DNA of 64,000 nt, taken from contig JACDZG010000028.1 of the NCBI GenBank assembly GCA_013426805.1, forward strand, positions 1-64,000. Reading direction: 5' to 3'. Source of the stretch: Chromatiaceae bacterium (GTDB taxonomy: Bacteria; Pseudomonadota; Gammaproteobacteria; Chromatiales; Chromatiaceae). This document shows, piece by piece, positions 8,400-17,555 of the stretch; positions within the stretch are counted from its first letter, which is position 1, and every line of letters begins with the position of its first letter. The notes under the pieces were generated by a model. The model searched no databases and was not told where the DNA came from. It worked only from the letters and a program-made list of their open reading frames with translations. Made by a program: the position numbers and the translations under genes.

Positions 8400-8999
8400 T
8401 CAGCTCCCGCCGTCCACGAAGGTCAGGACGAAATTCACCGGCACCGCGTTGCTGATGGCCGCCAGACCGGCCAGTTCGCGCAGCTTCTCCACGCCGTCGC
8501 TCATGCCGAACTTGGCCGCATCGATCACCAGCGGCTTGACGCTCGCCACCATCACGGTGTTGGCGGACACCTTCGCGGCCTGCACCACCAGCACCATGGG
8601 CTGGGTCTGGCCGTGCAGGGACAGCACGCCTTCGGCGGTGATCTCGGCAATCTCGCCGACGGCCATCGACTTGATCCGCTCCGGGTCGATCTTGGCGGTG
8701 AGCACGGCCTCCTTGTAGTCGGCGGTGTCGAACAGGAACTCGCGCATGCGTTCGTTGCGAATGGGAATGAGGGTCTCGACGCTGTCCAGCATCAGGACCA
8801 CCTTGGTCTGACCGTCGGGTGCGATGGTGCCGGCCATCTCCTTGAACGTGTGAATCTCGGCCACGTCCTTGGCCTTGATGGAAATGAAGGCCAGGTGCGA
8901 ACGGGCGGGGTCGAGATTCCAGTCCGCCCAAGCCGGGACGGCGGAGAAGGCATAGGTGATCGCGACGAATCCGAGCGTGGTGAGAGCGGGACGTTTCAT
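8400..8999 (-). CDS. YceI family periplasmic protein
   Basis: The protein is 199 residues. A signal peptide (MKRPALTTLGFVAITYAF, cleavage near PAWA/DW) is followed by the YceI lipocalin-like beta barrel: WNLDPARSHLAFISIKAKD, alternating strands, and a closing VPVNFVLTFVDGG. YceI proteins bind isoprenoid-like lipids in the periplasm. Their function varies and none is shown here. ATG 8999 is chosen over upstream in-frame codons because the signal peptide starts there. It is transcribed divergently from the ABC operon at 9250, sharing a 250-base region that holds the Zur-like palindrome. Confidence 0.85.
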   Translation of the reverse strand: MKRPALTTLGFVAITYAFSAVPAWADWNLDPARSHLAFISIKAKDVAEIHTFKEMAGTIAPDGQTKVVLMLDSVETLIPIRNERMREFLFDTADYKEAVLTAKIDPERIKSMAVGEIAEITAEGVLSLHGQTQPMVLVVQAAKVSANTVMVASVKPLVIDAAKFGMSDGVEKLRELAGLAAISNAVPVNFVLTFVDGGS

Positions 9000-9184
9000 G
9001 GTGTTCCTCCAGGTTGTTATCCATCCCTGAAGGTGGCGCACCGTAGCCAGATCACAAGTAGCGATCACAAGTGGGGATCACCAGCCGGCATCCCACGTGG
9101 GGATCAGGGTCGGCGACCACCGGCAACACCGCCACCGGTGTTCGGCTGGATGACATGCGGGAAACCGAAAAGCGCAGGCGCATC

Positions 9185-9199
9185 TGGTACAATGTAACA
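9185..9199 (+). promoter_or_regulatory. Zur-box-like palindrome upstream of the ABC/DUF3299 operon
   Basis: TGGTACA-A-TGTAACA is a 7-1-7 dyad with only one mismatched base pair. It fits the proteobacterial Zur operator core TGTTATA-N-TATAACA (same spacing, matching outer and inner bases). It lies 50 bases before the ABC ATPase start, in promoter position. With a Fur/Zur-type gene 3 kb upstream, it is the likely zinc-responsive operator for 9250-11912. Confidence 0.55.
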
Positions 9200-9249
9200 T
9201 TCGCGCAGCCTGAACTCCTGGCCGCACCGACTCACTTGATCAATCAACC

Positions 9250-9975
9250 ATGACCGCAGTTCCCGTGACTCCGCCCGCCCCGGCGGCGATTGCCATCCGT
9301 GACCTGCGCTTTCGCTGGCGGGCGGACTTGCCGCCGGTGTTGGCTATCGACACCCTGGACATTCAACCGGGTGAGCGGGTTTTCATCGAGGGACCGAGCG
9401 GCAGCGGCAAGACCACCCTGCTGGGGCTGCTGTCCGGGGTGCTGCCCGTGGTCGACGGGACCCTGACCGTGCTGGATCAGCCGCTGCATCGCCTCGGCGC
9501 GGTGGAGCGCGACCACTTCCGCGCCGACCACGTGGGCTATGTGTTCCAGATGTTCAACCTGATTCCCTATCTCTCGATGCTGGATAATGTCACCCTGCCC
9601 TGCCGCTTCTCGCGGCGGCGGCGCGCCCGCGCTCTGGCGCGCGGCGGCAGCCTGAACGCGGAGGCGGTGCGCCTGCTCGCCCACCTGGACCTGGACGACC
9701 CCGGTCTGCGCGCCCGCCCGGTGACTGAACTCTCGGTTGGCCAACAACAGCGGGTGGCGGCGGCACGGGCCTTGATGGGCGCGCCCGAGATCCTGATCGC
9801 CGACGAGCCCACCTCGGCGCTCGATGCCGACCGGCGCGCCGGCTTCGTCAAACTGCTGTTCCGGGAATGTCGGGAGGCCGGGCTGACCCTGGTCTTCGTC
9901 AGTCACGACGCGAGTCTCGAAGGGCTGTTCGATCGGACCCTGCGACTCGCTGAACTGAACCTCGCAGCGGCCTAA
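9250..9975 (+). CDS. ABC transporter ATP-binding protein (LolD/MacB type)
   Basis: The protein is 241 residues with a complete nucleotide-binding domain: Walker A GPSGSGKTTL, Q-loop FQMFNLIPYL, signature LSVGQQQRVA, Walker B ILIADEPTSALD and H-loop FVSHD. It is of the LolD/MacB/FtsE class that drives mechanotransmission rather than simple import. It pairs with the FtsX-like permease 24 bases downstream and the DUF3299 lipoprotein. The same three families occur together in zinc-responsive loci of other gammaproteobacteria, consistent with the upstream Zur-like site. The substrate is unknown. Confidence 0.85.
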   Translation: MTAVPVTPPAPAAIAIRDLRFRWRADLPPVLAIDTLDIQPGERVFIEGPSGSGKTTLLGLLSGVLPVVDGTLTVLDQPLHRLGAVERDHFRADHVGYVFQMFNLIPYLSMLDNVTLPCRFSRRRRARALARGGSLNAEAVRLLAHLDLDDPGLRARPVTELSVGQQQRVAAARALMGAPEILIADEPTSALDADRRAGFVKLLFRECREAGLTLVFVSHDASLEGLFDRTLRLAELNLAAA

Positions 9976-9999
9976 CGGACACTGGGGCGAACACGCGCT

Positions 10000-11271
10000 A
10001 TGCCAATTCTCATACTCGCCTGGAAAAGCCTGCTGAACCGGCGCTTCACCGCGCTGCTGACGCTGCTGTCGATCGCCTTCAGCGTCACCCTGCTGATCGG
10101 GGTGGAGCGGCTGCGCGGGGAGGTGCGCGAGGGCTTCACCAATACGGTGTCCGGCACCGACTTGATCGTCGGCGCCCGCGGCGGCCAAATCAACCTGCTG
10201 CTCTACGCGGTGTTCCGCATCGGCAACGCCACCAACAACATCTCCTGGGAGAGTTATCAGGCGATCACGAACCTCCCTAAGGTCGCCTGGACCATCCCGC
10301 TCTCATTGGGCGATTCGCACCGGGGTTTCCGTGTGCTCGGCACCACCCCCGCCTATTTCGAGCACTACCGCTATGCGCGCGACCGCGGGCTCACACTGGC
10401 CCAGGGTGAGCCCTTCGCGGACCTCTACGATGCGGTCTTGGGGTCCGAGGTGGCGCGGACCCTGGGCTACCGACTGGGCGACCCGATCGTCATCGCCCAT
10501 GGGACCGGGGATGTGAGCTTCGCCCGTCACACGGACAAACCCTTTCGGGTCGCCGGCATCCTGGCCCCCACCGGGACGCCGGTCGATCGCACCGTCCATG
10601 TCAGTCTCACGGCGATCGAAGCCATCCATGTCGGCTGGGAGTCGGGTGCCGCCGCCTCGGGCCGCTCCCCTGACGCGGAGCAGACCCGCGCGCTGGCGGC
10701 CACCGGCGCCCTGACGCCGCAAGCGATCACGGCGGTCCTGGTGGGACTCAAGTCGCGCATCGCAACCTTTCAGGTCCAACGCGCCGTCAATGACTATCCG
10801 GAGGAACCCCTGCTCGCGATCCTCCCCGGGGTCGCACTGGCGGACCTCTGGAGTCTGATCGGCATCGGTGAACGGGCCCTGTTGGCGGTGTCCGCCGCGG
10901 TCGTCGTCGTCGGGCTGTTCGGCATGCTGACCGCGCTGCTGACCAGCCTGAACGAGCGGCGCCGGGAGATGGCGATCCTGCGCTCGGTGGGCGCGCGCCC
11001 GGCCCATGTGCTCGCGCTGATCCTGGGGGAAGCCGTCTTCCTCACCCTGGTCGGCGCCCTGCTGGGAGTTGCGTTACTCTACGGCGTGCTCTTGCTGGGC
11101 GGACCCCTGATCACCGACCGGCTCGGGCTCTTCATCGGCATGGGCCCGCCGAGCGCCGCGGAGGGTCTGTTGCTGGCCGCGGTGGTCGCGGCCGGTATCC
11201 TGGTCGGACTGATTGCCGGCTATCGCGCCTACCGCCTGTCGCTGTCCGACGGGCTGCTGATCCGCATTTGA
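10000..11271 (+). CDS. FtsX-like ABC transporter permease
   Basis: The protein is 423 residues in MacB/FtsX layout. An N-terminal membrane helix (FTALLTLLSIAFSVTLLIGV) is followed by a large periplasmic domain (about residues 40-290) and three C-terminal helices around residues 290-415. The last region contains LNERRREMAILRSVGARP, the cytoplasmic coupling helix typical of these permeases. It is the second gene of the operon with the ATPase at 9250; the DUF3299 lipoprotein follows. It probably acts on envelope lipoproteins or a metal-related periplasmic partner; this is inferred. Confidence 0.85.
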   Translation: MPILILAWKSLLNRRFTALLTLLSIAFSVTLLIGVERLRGEVREGFTNTVSGTDLIVGARGGQINLLLYAVFRIGNATNNISWESYQAITNLPKVAWTIPLSLGDSHRGFRVLGTTPAYFEHYRYARDRGLTLAQGEPFADLYDAVLGSEVARTLGYRLGDPIVIAHGTGDVSFARHTDKPFRVAGILAPTGTPVDRTVHVSLTAIEAIHVGWESGAAASGRSPDAEQTRALAATGALTPQAITAVLVGLKSRIATFQVQRAVNDYPEEPLLAILPGVALADLWSLIGIGERALLAVSAAVVVVGLFGMLTALLTSLNERRREMAILRSVGARPAHVLALILGEAVFLTLVGALLGVALLYGVLLLGGPLITDRLGLFIGMGPPSAAEGLLLAAVVAAGILVGLIAGYRAYRLSLSDGLLIRI

Positions 11272-11291
11272 GTCAATGGAGACCCTGGCAT

Positions 11292-11912
11292 ATGCGTCTG
11301 ATAGACACCCTGGCAGCATTGGTATTGGCGGCCGGCATAGCGGGCTGCGACGGCCAATCCGAGAATGGCCAAGCGGATAACGGCAAGGCTCAGACCGAGG
11401 CCGCGGAAACGGTCGCGGCCCCGGTGTTGACGGCAGCGACCCCCCAGGACCTGGACTGGGACACCCTGATCCCGGAGGACTGGCAGCCGGACACACTCTT
11501 CGAGAAGTACGACCTCAACAGCCTGCAGGACGATGACCCGCAGGCGAAAGAACTCATGGCCAAACTCAAACAGCTCTGGGCCGAGGCCCCGGTGGTGCCC
11601 GCACTCGACGGTAAACTGGTGCGGCTGCCCGGCTTTATCGTCCCCGTGGAGTCGGAGTCGACCAAGATCACCGAATTTCTGCTGGTTCCATATTACGGTG
11701 CCTGTATCCACGTACCGCCGCCGCCGGCCAACCAGACGGTCTACGTCAAACTGGCGCCGGAGCAGGTCTTCGAGGGCGCGCTGTTTGATACCGTCTGGGT
11801 CACCGGGACCCTCAAGGTCACACCGACCAGCAGTGACTTGGCCGATGCCGGCTACCGGATCGAGGCGACCGGAATCGCACCTTATGAGAAAGAGGACGAG
11901 CCGGGCCAGTAG
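11292..11912 (+). CDS. DUF3299 lipoprotein
   Basis: The protein is 206 residues. It has a lipoprotein signal MRLIDTLAALVLAAGIAGC with lipobox AGIAGC, then an acidic low-complexity linker and a DUF3299 domain. Landmarks are VRLPGFIVPVE, FLLVPYYGACIHVPPPPANQ (with a conserved Cys/His that could bind metal) and VWVTGTLKV. ATG 11292 is chosen because it gives a proper lipoprotein signal; an upstream ATG at 11268 overlapping the permease stop would add eight residues. It is the third gene of the zinc-type operon and probably a periplasmic partner of the ABC transporter. It ends 10 bases from the convergent transglycosylase gene. Confidence 0.85.
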   Translation: MRLIDTLAALVLAAGIAGCDGQSENGQADNGKAQTEAAETVAAPVLTAATPQDLDWDTLIPEDWQPDTLFEKYDLNSLQDDDPQAKELMAKLKQLWAEAPVVPALDGKLVRLPGFIVPVESESTKITEFLLVPYYGACIHVPPPPANQTVYVKLAPEQVFEGALFDTVWVTGTLKVTPTSSDLADAGYRIEATGIAPYEKEDEPGQ

Positions 11913-11922
11913 GGCAAGCGCC

Positions 11923-12600
11923 TCATCCGCCGGCCGGCCGCTCGTACCCCATGTGCTGGAGCACCTGGCGGACATAGTTGCGCGTCTCGGAGTAGGGCGG
12001 GATCTGATAGCCGTTGCGGATGACGGCGTTTTCCCCGGCGTTGTAGCCGGCCAGGGCCAGCGTGAGGTCCTGGCCGAACAGGTCGAGCAGATCGCGCAGG
12101 TAGGCCGCCCCGCCACGCAGGTTCTCGATCGGATTGAAACTGTCTTTGACCCCGTAGCGCGCCGCGGTGCCCGGCATCAGTTGCATCAAGCCCTGAGCCC
12201 CGGCGTGCGACACGGCCTCATGGTTGTAGGCGGATTCGGTGCGGATCACGGCGTGAAGCAGTTCCGGACTCAGCTTGTTGAGCCGCGCATAGGCGTTGAT
12301 CAGCCGTTCGAAACGGGCGCGACGGGCCGCCAGTGACTGACTCGCCGCGGCGGGCTTGGAAACCGAAGGGGCCTGGTTCGCGGCCGGCCGCGGGTTCAGA
12401 CTCGCCAGCCGCTGGCGATTCTCGTTGACCAGACCGCGCGACTCGCGCTTCCACTCCAGCCGATATTTGGCACCCTTGAGCGGCGCGTCGGTGAAATAGG
12501 TATTGCCTTTGGCATCCACATATTTGTACACGTCCGCCCGGACGCCGGTCACGGCGCACACCGTCGCCGCGAACACCAGTGCCAACATGATGATCGGCAT
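11923..12600 (-). CDS. Lytic transglycosylase with N-terminal DUF4124
   Basis: The protein is 225 residues. A signal peptide (MLALVFAATVCAVTGVRA) is followed by a DUF4124 segment (DVYKYVDAKGNTYFTDAP) and a Slt-type catalytic domain. The latter has AVIRTESAYNHEAVS (catalytic Glu in the ES motif), GAQGLMQLMPGTAARYGV and LALAGYNAGENAV. It cleaves peptidoglycan in the periplasm. ATG 12600 begins the signal peptide. The NUDIX gene lies 29 bases upstream on the same strand. Confidence 0.9.
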   Translation of the reverse strand: MPIIMLALVFAATVCAVTGVRADVYKYVDAKGNTYFTDAPLKGAKYRLEWKRESRGLVNENRQRLASLNPRPAANQAPSVSKPAAASQSLAARRARFERLINAYARLNKLSPELLHAVIRTESAYNHEAVSHAGAQGLMQLMPGTAARYGVKDSFNPIENLRGGAAYLRDLLDLFGQDLTLALAGYNAGENAVIRNGYQIPPYSETRNYVRQVLQHMGYERPAGG

Positions 12601-12629
12601 GCCATCCCCCCCTGTTCCCCGGATTCGAA

Positions 12630-13265
12630 TCACTGCGCGAGATCGACGGCGGCAGGACCGCTGCGGGCGGCCGCCCAAAGTTCGTGGATCCGATGGCGGT
12701 TCAACGCCAGCCACTGGACCGCAATGATAAGGGTGGCCGCGGTGAGCCGCCCATGACCAAGATCATGGATCACGCGATCCAGATCGCGTAAAACGACGCG
12801 TGTGTATTCGCCCTCGTGCGGATTTCCCGCCGTCGCGGGGAGGTCGGTATCGAGCAACTCGCCGCAGTAAATATCCACACACTCGTCGCTGAAGCCGGGG
12901 CTGGTGTGACAGAGGGCAATGCGGGTCATGGCCCCGAGCCGGCATCCGGTCTCTTCCAGCGCCTCCCGTCGAGCCGTTTCCGCCGCACTGTGTCCCGTCG
13001 CAATCACGCCGCCCGGCGGCTCCCAGGTCAGGCCGCCGGTGGCCGAGTGCCGGGTTCCGACCCGGAACTGCTCCACCAGTACGACCTGACCGGACACGGG
13101 ATCGAAGGGCAGCACCACCGCGGCGCGCAGGCCATCTATACACTCCCGGTCTACGACAACCCGCGCCTCCGAACCCGGCACGGCCAGGCCGAGACGGTAG
13201 CGATTGAGCCTCAGAAACCCGTCGCTGAGCGGCACACTGCGAATGATCTCAACGTTCGTCGTCAT
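12630..13265 (-). CDS. NUDIX hydrolase, ADP-ribose pyrophosphatase type
   Basis: The protein is 211 residues. The Nudix helix reads GVIATGHSAAETARREALEE followed by TG, so REALEETG is intact. The Glu of the leading Gx5E is replaced by His, a tolerated but unusual change. Upstream VVLVEQFRVGTRHSA and WEPPGG match the NudF/ADP-ribose pyrophosphatase subfamily, which hydrolyses ADP-ribose to AMP and ribose 5-phosphate. The start ATG at 13265 gives a normal N-terminal domain. The segment 13266-13513 is AT-rich upstream sequence with no recognisable gene. Confidence 0.85.
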   Translation of the reverse strand: MTTNVEIIRSVPLSDGFLRLNRYRLGLAVPGSEARVVVDRECIDGLRAAVVLPFDPVSGQVVLVEQFRVGTRHSATGGLTWEPPGGVIATGHSAAETARREALEETGCRLGAMTRIALCHTSPGFSDECVDIYCGELLDTDLPATAGNPHEGEYTRVVLRDLDRVIHDLGHGRLTAATLIIAVQWLALNRHRIHELWAAARSGPAAVDLAQ

Positions 13266-13513
13266 GATCGAACCTTAGCACTGATTTCGGTGAACCGCGA
13301 GACCGTACATCGGAAACAAATCTGAAGCCGAATCAAGTAGTCGCCAAGTCACTCATTATTTCCCGATTTTTTTCGTAGGGTTATATTGACTTCTTAGTGC
13401 GTTGCAAGAATCGCCGAACGGATACCGGTCCACGTCGATTTGCTATTGCTTTTCCGATCGAGCCACCTATAATCGGCTAGCATCATCACAACGTCAAATG
13501 TACCGGGGGGAAC

Positions 13514-14041
13514 ATGAATCGACGTTATTTCCTGGGGTTATCCCTGTCCGCCGTAGCGGCGCCGGCGCTGGCAAGACGGCCGGCCGAACGCCCACGGGCA
13601 CTGTCGCTACACCACATGCACACCGATGAACGTCTTTCTTTGGTGTACCGGGTCGGCGACCACTATAAACGCAGCGCATTGCAGGACCTCAACTGGTTCT
13701 TGCGGGACTTCCGCACCGGCGACAAGGTTGCGATCGACCCGCAGTTGTTCGACCTGCTCTACGACGTCAAGGCGTCGCTGGGTGACACCGAGGCCCGCTA
13801 CGAGATCCTGAGCGCGTACCGCTCACCGCAAACCAACGCCATGTTGCGGCGGACCGGCCATCGGGTCGCCCGCAACAGCCTGCACCTTTCCGGTCAGGCA
13901 ATTGATATTCGCTTCCCTGACTTGGCCACCAGAGAGATCCGCGACGCCGCATTGGCCCTTGGCCGCGGCGGCGTGGGCTATTACCCCGGCTCGGACTTCG
14001 TGCACATCGACACGGGTGCGGTGCGGCACTGGCGGGCTTAA
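13514..14041 (+). CDS. DUF882 / YcbK-type peptidase M15-like protein
   Basis: The protein is 175 residues. It opens with a twin-arginine-like signal (NRRYFLGLSLSAVAAPALA). The mature part has SAYRSPQTNAML, HLSGQAIDIRFPD and GVGYYPGSDFVHIDTGAVRH, the zinc-site pattern (H...D...H) of YcbK/DUF882 murein-processing proteins. It is probably a periplasmic or exported peptidoglycan hydrolase. It is preceded by an AT-rich region at 13320-13510, a likely promoter, and stands alone. Confidence 0.85.
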   Translation: MNRRYFLGLSLSAVAAPALARRPAERPRALSLHHMHTDERLSLVYRVGDHYKRSALQDLNWFLRDFRTGDKVAIDPQLFDLLYDVKASLGDTEARYEILSAYRSPQTNAMLRRTGHRVARNSLHLSGQAIDIRFPDLATREIRDAALALGRGGVGYYPGSDFVHIDTGAVRHWRA

Positions 14042-14432
14042 TCGAGCCGATCCCGGTCGCGATCCCGTTGGGCTGAACGGCCCGATGATCGGTGATCCGG
14101 CCAATCAATAGGATGCGGGGCCAGGCCCCGCATCAATTTTCGCGTGGGCGTAACCGATCACAGCCAAGACGCATGAAAGTTCAACACAAAGACCCTAAGC
14201 TTTTTGTGCAAGTTTATTAATTTCATCTATTGATTTTTCTCTGAGTGATGCGCGTCGCGCCTGACGCATCGACGGACGACAGTCGGCGCTGACACGACGT
14301 TCAGACCTTGCGACCTGATATCCAGACACGGTAAACCGCGTCGGCTTGGTGTAGGGGCGGGTTTAAAACCTGCCCCTACGTCCGGTTATCACGTCCGAAT
14401 GCTATAACATCGCCTACCCTGCTGGGCGCGGT
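14042..14432. other. Non-coding gap between DUF882 gene and RNase
   Basis: These 390 bases hold no credible gene. The middle (about 14180-14240) is unusually AT-rich for this window (CTTTTTGTGCAAGTTTATT), and the right part holds the palindrome at 14351. The rest is featureless. Confidence 0.7.
14351..14379. repeat. 29-base near-perfect palindrome (REP-like)
   Basis: GTAGGGGCGGGTTT / AAAACCTGCCCCTAC forms a 14-base stem with one mismatch. It resembles dispersed GTAGGGGC palindromes and lies downstream of the convergent DUF882 and RNase genes. A related arm (GGGGCGACT...AGTCGCCCC) sits at about 36019-36037. It could act as a bidirectional terminator, although there is no T-run. Confidence 0.7.
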
Positions 14433-16259
14433 TTAGCCCAGCACCCGAAAGCTGACCGTCTGATCCGGCACGTCAACTTCCCTGACGCCCACCCGAATGC
14501 CCTGATTCAGATCGGGTTCATCGCGCAGCCGCAGCCGCGTCTCGAGGGCGAGCGCGCCGATCAGGGCTACCCCCTTGCGTTCCTCCTTCCCGACGATGAT
14601 CGCCTCGCCCTGCCAGTCCGGGTGATCCTTGAGAAAGACCAGCTTCCAATGCAGATTCGAGAGCCGTTCGGCCCGCCGGACCGTACCCGCGGCCGCCTCG
14701 GCCTCGCCGATCCGCTCGGTGACCTGCTCCGCGGTCAGCAGCGGCCGGCCGGACAGCCAGGCACAGAGTTGCTGGTGGACCAGGAGGTCCGAATAACGCC
14801 GCAAAGGACTGGTGGCGCGGGTGTAGAGCGGCAGTCCCAGACCGGCGTGCAGGTCCGGGGTGACCAACATGCGGGTCGGCTTGAAGGTTCGCCGGCGAGC
14901 GTACATGGCGGCGAGGTCGCGCGGCTGATCGCCGGCGTCCGGCGCGACCTGCGTGGCGTAACTGATCGGAATCGCGTGCTCCCGACAGAAACGCGCCACC
15001 CCCTCCCCGGCCATCAACATGGCCTCGGTGACCAGCCCCCGGCTGGCCAGTCGCGGGAGCGGCCGGATCGTCACTCGACCGTCGACGACCCGCACACTCA
15101 CCTCCGGCAAATCGAGCGAGATTGCTCCCAGTGACACCCGCCGGGCACGAAAACGGTCGGTCAGTGCACACATGGCCGCAAACGGCGCTTCACTTAGCCG
15201 GCCATCCACCGTGTCATAGGTCAGACGCTGGGCGCGAATCCAGGATCGGTGCACCTCGATATCGGTCAGCTCCCCCTGCGCGTCGCAGCGCAGCGCAATC
15301 GACAGGGCGGGCGAGACCGGCTGCAAACCCAACCCTAACTGCTCGGTCACGCCCTGGGGGAGCATGTTGATGACCCGCTCGGGCAGATAGAGGTTACTGC
15401 CGCGCGCGCGCGCCTCGCGCTCGACGGCGCCGTCCGGCGCGACCAGCGCCGCCAGGTCAGCCACATGCACCCAGAGCCGGTCGCCGTCGAGGCTCAACGC
15501 GTCATCCGGATCCTGGTTGCCCTCATCATCAATGGCGTAGGCCGGCAAATCGGTCAGATCGAGACGCGCTTGATCCGGTAACGCGGGGACCGGCAGGTCA
15601 GGATCCGCCGTCGGTACCGCGCAACGCCCCGGGTAGGGGTTATAACGATCCGACCAATGGCCGACCTGAATCAGGGCGCGATGGGCATTGACCGGGGTCT
15701 GCTCGTGACCCAAGGCCTCCAAGACGCGGCTGCGCTCGCTCTGGCCCAGCGCCAGACGCTCCACCTCGGTGAGACGGCCGGCGTCCTGCGGTGCCGGCGC
15801 GGCCTGCGCCATACGCCCGAGAAAGGCCTGCCACTCACGCTCGGCGACCGCCTTGGCATCACGCTGGGCGCGGTCGTGCTCGACCTCGGCCCGCGGACGG
15901 GCACGGATGGCACCGGGGGTGCCGGTGAAGCTCAGCCCCTCCGCCACCAGTTGCCAGGCGGCCCAGGCGGTGACCGGGGTGAAGGCGGAGAAGGCGAGTT
16001 CGGCCAACTCCTGGAGGGTGGTCTCGCTGCCCTCCAGCAGCTCCCAGGCGGCCTCGACCTCGCCCACCTGAGGCACGAGTTCGCCCAGACTACGCAGCGG
16101 CCCTGGATGGAGCAGTTCCAAATCCTTGGCGCGCACGCGCTTGGACTGCCCGCCGTCGAGCGCGATTTCGATCTTTTCGCCCACGCTGACGACACGCGCG
16201 GGATGCACCTTATAGAGCACCAGACTATCGGCCGGCGGACTGGATTGATGTGACGACAA
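14433..16259 (-). CDS. RNB-domain exoribonuclease (RNase II/R family)
   Basis: The protein is about 608 residues. An N-terminal region (LYKVHPARVVSVGEKIEI) is followed by the RNB catalytic domain: YAIDDEGNQDPDDALSL carries the magnesium-binding aspartates, then WVHVADLAAL, GSNLYLPERVINMLP and TRATSPLRRYSDLLVHQQL. It degrades RNA 3' to 5'. No in-frame ATG is suitable. TTG at 16259 is proposed because the conserved sequence begins just after it and the divergent ygfZ gene starts at 16375, leaving a shared promoter between. The overall length and lack of a clear S1 tail resemble the RNB subfamily found next to ygfZ in Chromatiales rather than classical RNase R. Confidence 0.8.
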   Translation of the reverse strand: MSSHQSSPPADSLVLYKVHPARVVSVGEKIEIALDGGQSKRVRAKDLELLHPGPLRSLGELVPQVGEVEAAWELLEGSETTLQELAELAFSAFTPVTAWAAWQLVAEGLSFTGTPGAIRARPRAEVEHDRAQRDAKAVAEREWQAFLGRMAQAAPAPQDAGRLTEVERLALGQSERSRVLEALGHEQTPVNAHRALIQVGHWSDRYNPYPGRCAVPTADPDLPVPALPDQARLDLTDLPAYAIDDEGNQDPDDALSLDGDRLWVHVADLAALVAPDGAVEREARARGSNLYLPERVINMLPQGVTEQLGLGLQPVSPALSIALRCDAQGELTDIEVHRSWIRAQRLTYDTVDGRLSEAPFAAMCALTDRFRARRVSLGAISLDLPEVSVRVVDGRVTIRPLPRLASRGLVTEAMLMAGEGVARFCREHAIPISYATQVAPDAGDQPRDLAAMYARRRTFKPTRMLVTPDLHAGLGLPLYTRATSPLRRYSDLLVHQQLCAWLSGRPLLTAEQVTERIGEAEAAAGTVRRAERLSNLHWKLVFLKDHPDWQGEAIIVGKEERKGVALIGALALETRLRLRDEPDLNQGIRVGVREVDVPDQTVSFRVLG

Positions 16260-16374
16260 GTGGCTGGGTGCTCCGCGGTGATGCAAGTGAGGGACTGGGG
16301 CTTTGGGTATGATACCCCCGATGCCGTGATCGACAGGCGCCGATGGGCGGTGCCGCAGCAAGAGGGTAGCGAAG

Positions 16375-17403
16375 ATGAATCCTGATTGGCGCACTTTTCT
16401 CACCGCACGTGGCGCAGGCGGCGCGGACGCGCACGCACCGGCGCCGGGAGCGCCCGCCGACGCGGACTGCACCCGCTATGACCTCTCACACCTGGGACTG
16501 ATCGCGGTGCGGGGCGAGGATGCCGTGACCTTCCTACAAGGCCAGTTGACCAACGATGTCCGCGCCGTCTCGGACACCCACAGCCAGCTGAGCAGCCACT
16601 GCAGCCCCAAAGGCCGGATGCTCGCCTTGTTCCGGGTCATGCGCCTGGGTGACGCGATGGTGCTCCAACTGCCGCGCGAACGGGTCGCGGACACCCTCAA
16701 ACGGCTGCGGCTGTTCGTGATGCGCGCCAAGGTCACTCTCGAAGACCACAGCGACGGCCCGATCCGCATCGGCGTCGCCGGCAGCGGTGCGGTTGGAGCC
16801 CTGGCGGTGCTCGGGCTCGCGCTGCCGCAGTTGGACAACGCGTTGGCAGTGACCGACGACGTCACCGTACTGCGCCTGCCGGCCCCGGTCCCGCGCTTCG
16901 AGCTGATCGGCCCGTTCGAGCGGCTCGCACCCCTGTGGGATGCGCTGACACCCGACTCAGTGATGGGGGATGCGGACGCCTGGGCACTGCTCGACATTCG
17001 TGCCGGCATCCCCACCGTGTATAACACCACGGTCGAGACCTTCGTCCCACAGATGGTGAACATGCAACTCATTGATGGCGTTAGCTTCAACAAGGGGTGT
17101 TATGTCGGTCAGGAGGTGGTCGCGCGAATGCGCTACCTGGGCACGCTCAAGCGCCGTATGTACCTGGCGGAGGTCGAGAGCCCGACGCCGCCGCAACCCG
17201 GCGATGCGATCCACGCGGCCGGCAGCACCTCCGAACAGGGGGCCGGCCGGGTGGTCGATGCGCGTCCGATCGGCGCGGGCCGCTATGCACTCCTGGCGGT
17301 CGTGGAGATCGCGGCGGCCGAGGCCGGTGACGTCAGACTGGGCGCGACCGGTTCGCTGCTGCAGCTGACGGCACCGCCCTATGGGTTTTCCGCCGAGTCT
17401 TGA
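16375..17403 (+). CDS. ygfZ: YgfZ/GcvT-fold folate-binding protein
   Basis: The protein is 342 residues with the YgfZ signature KGCYVGQEVVARMRYLG (the K-G-C-Y-x-G-Q-E motif) and the tetrahydrofolate-binding fold (AVRGEDAVTFLQGQLTND, SSHCSPKGRML). YgfZ helps assemble or repair certain Fe-S proteins using folate. Divergent from the RNB gene; its 3' side is followed by the REPIN cluster. Confidence 0.9.
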   Translation: MNPDWRTFLTARGAGGADAHAPAPGAPADADCTRYDLSHLGLIAVRGEDAVTFLQGQLTNDVRAVSDTHSQLSSHCSPKGRMLALFRVMRLGDAMVLQLPRERVADTLKRLRLFVMRAKVTLEDHSDGPIRIGVAGSGAVGALAVLGLALPQLDNALAVTDDVTVLRLPAPVPRFELIGPFERLAPLWDALTPDSVMGDADAWALLDIRAGIPTVYNTTVETFVPQMVNMQLIDGVSFNKGCYVGQEVVARMRYLGTLKRRMYLAEVESPTPPQPGDAIHAAGSTSEQGAGRVVDARPIGAGRYALLAVVEIAAAEAGDVRLGATGSLLQLTAPPYGFSAES

Positions 17404-17469
17404 TGACCGCATCCGTGGTCGCGAGCCACCGTCTCACCCCCGATCTCCTGCCGATCTAATCGCAACCCC

Positions 17470-17536
17470 GTAGGAGCCCGCTTGCGGGCGACCGCTCCCG
17501 ATGACCGCTGACGGTCGCCCGCAAGCGGGCTCCTAC
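17470..17536. repeat. REPIN, 67 bases (copy 1)
   Basis: Two inverted REP units (GTAGGAGCCCGCTTGCGGGC ... GCCCGCAAGCGGGCTCCTAC) flank a short spacer. It is identical over all 67 bases to the copy at 18086-18152, and together they bracket the RAYT gene. Confidence 0.95.
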
Positions 17537-17555
17537 CGCGCGCCCGCCGTCGTGC

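Noticed and set aside
12612-12626. tRNA-like T-loop sequence CGGATTCGAATCAC
   Set aside because: It lies in a 29-base gap between two genes with no room or pairing for acceptor, D and anticodon arms.
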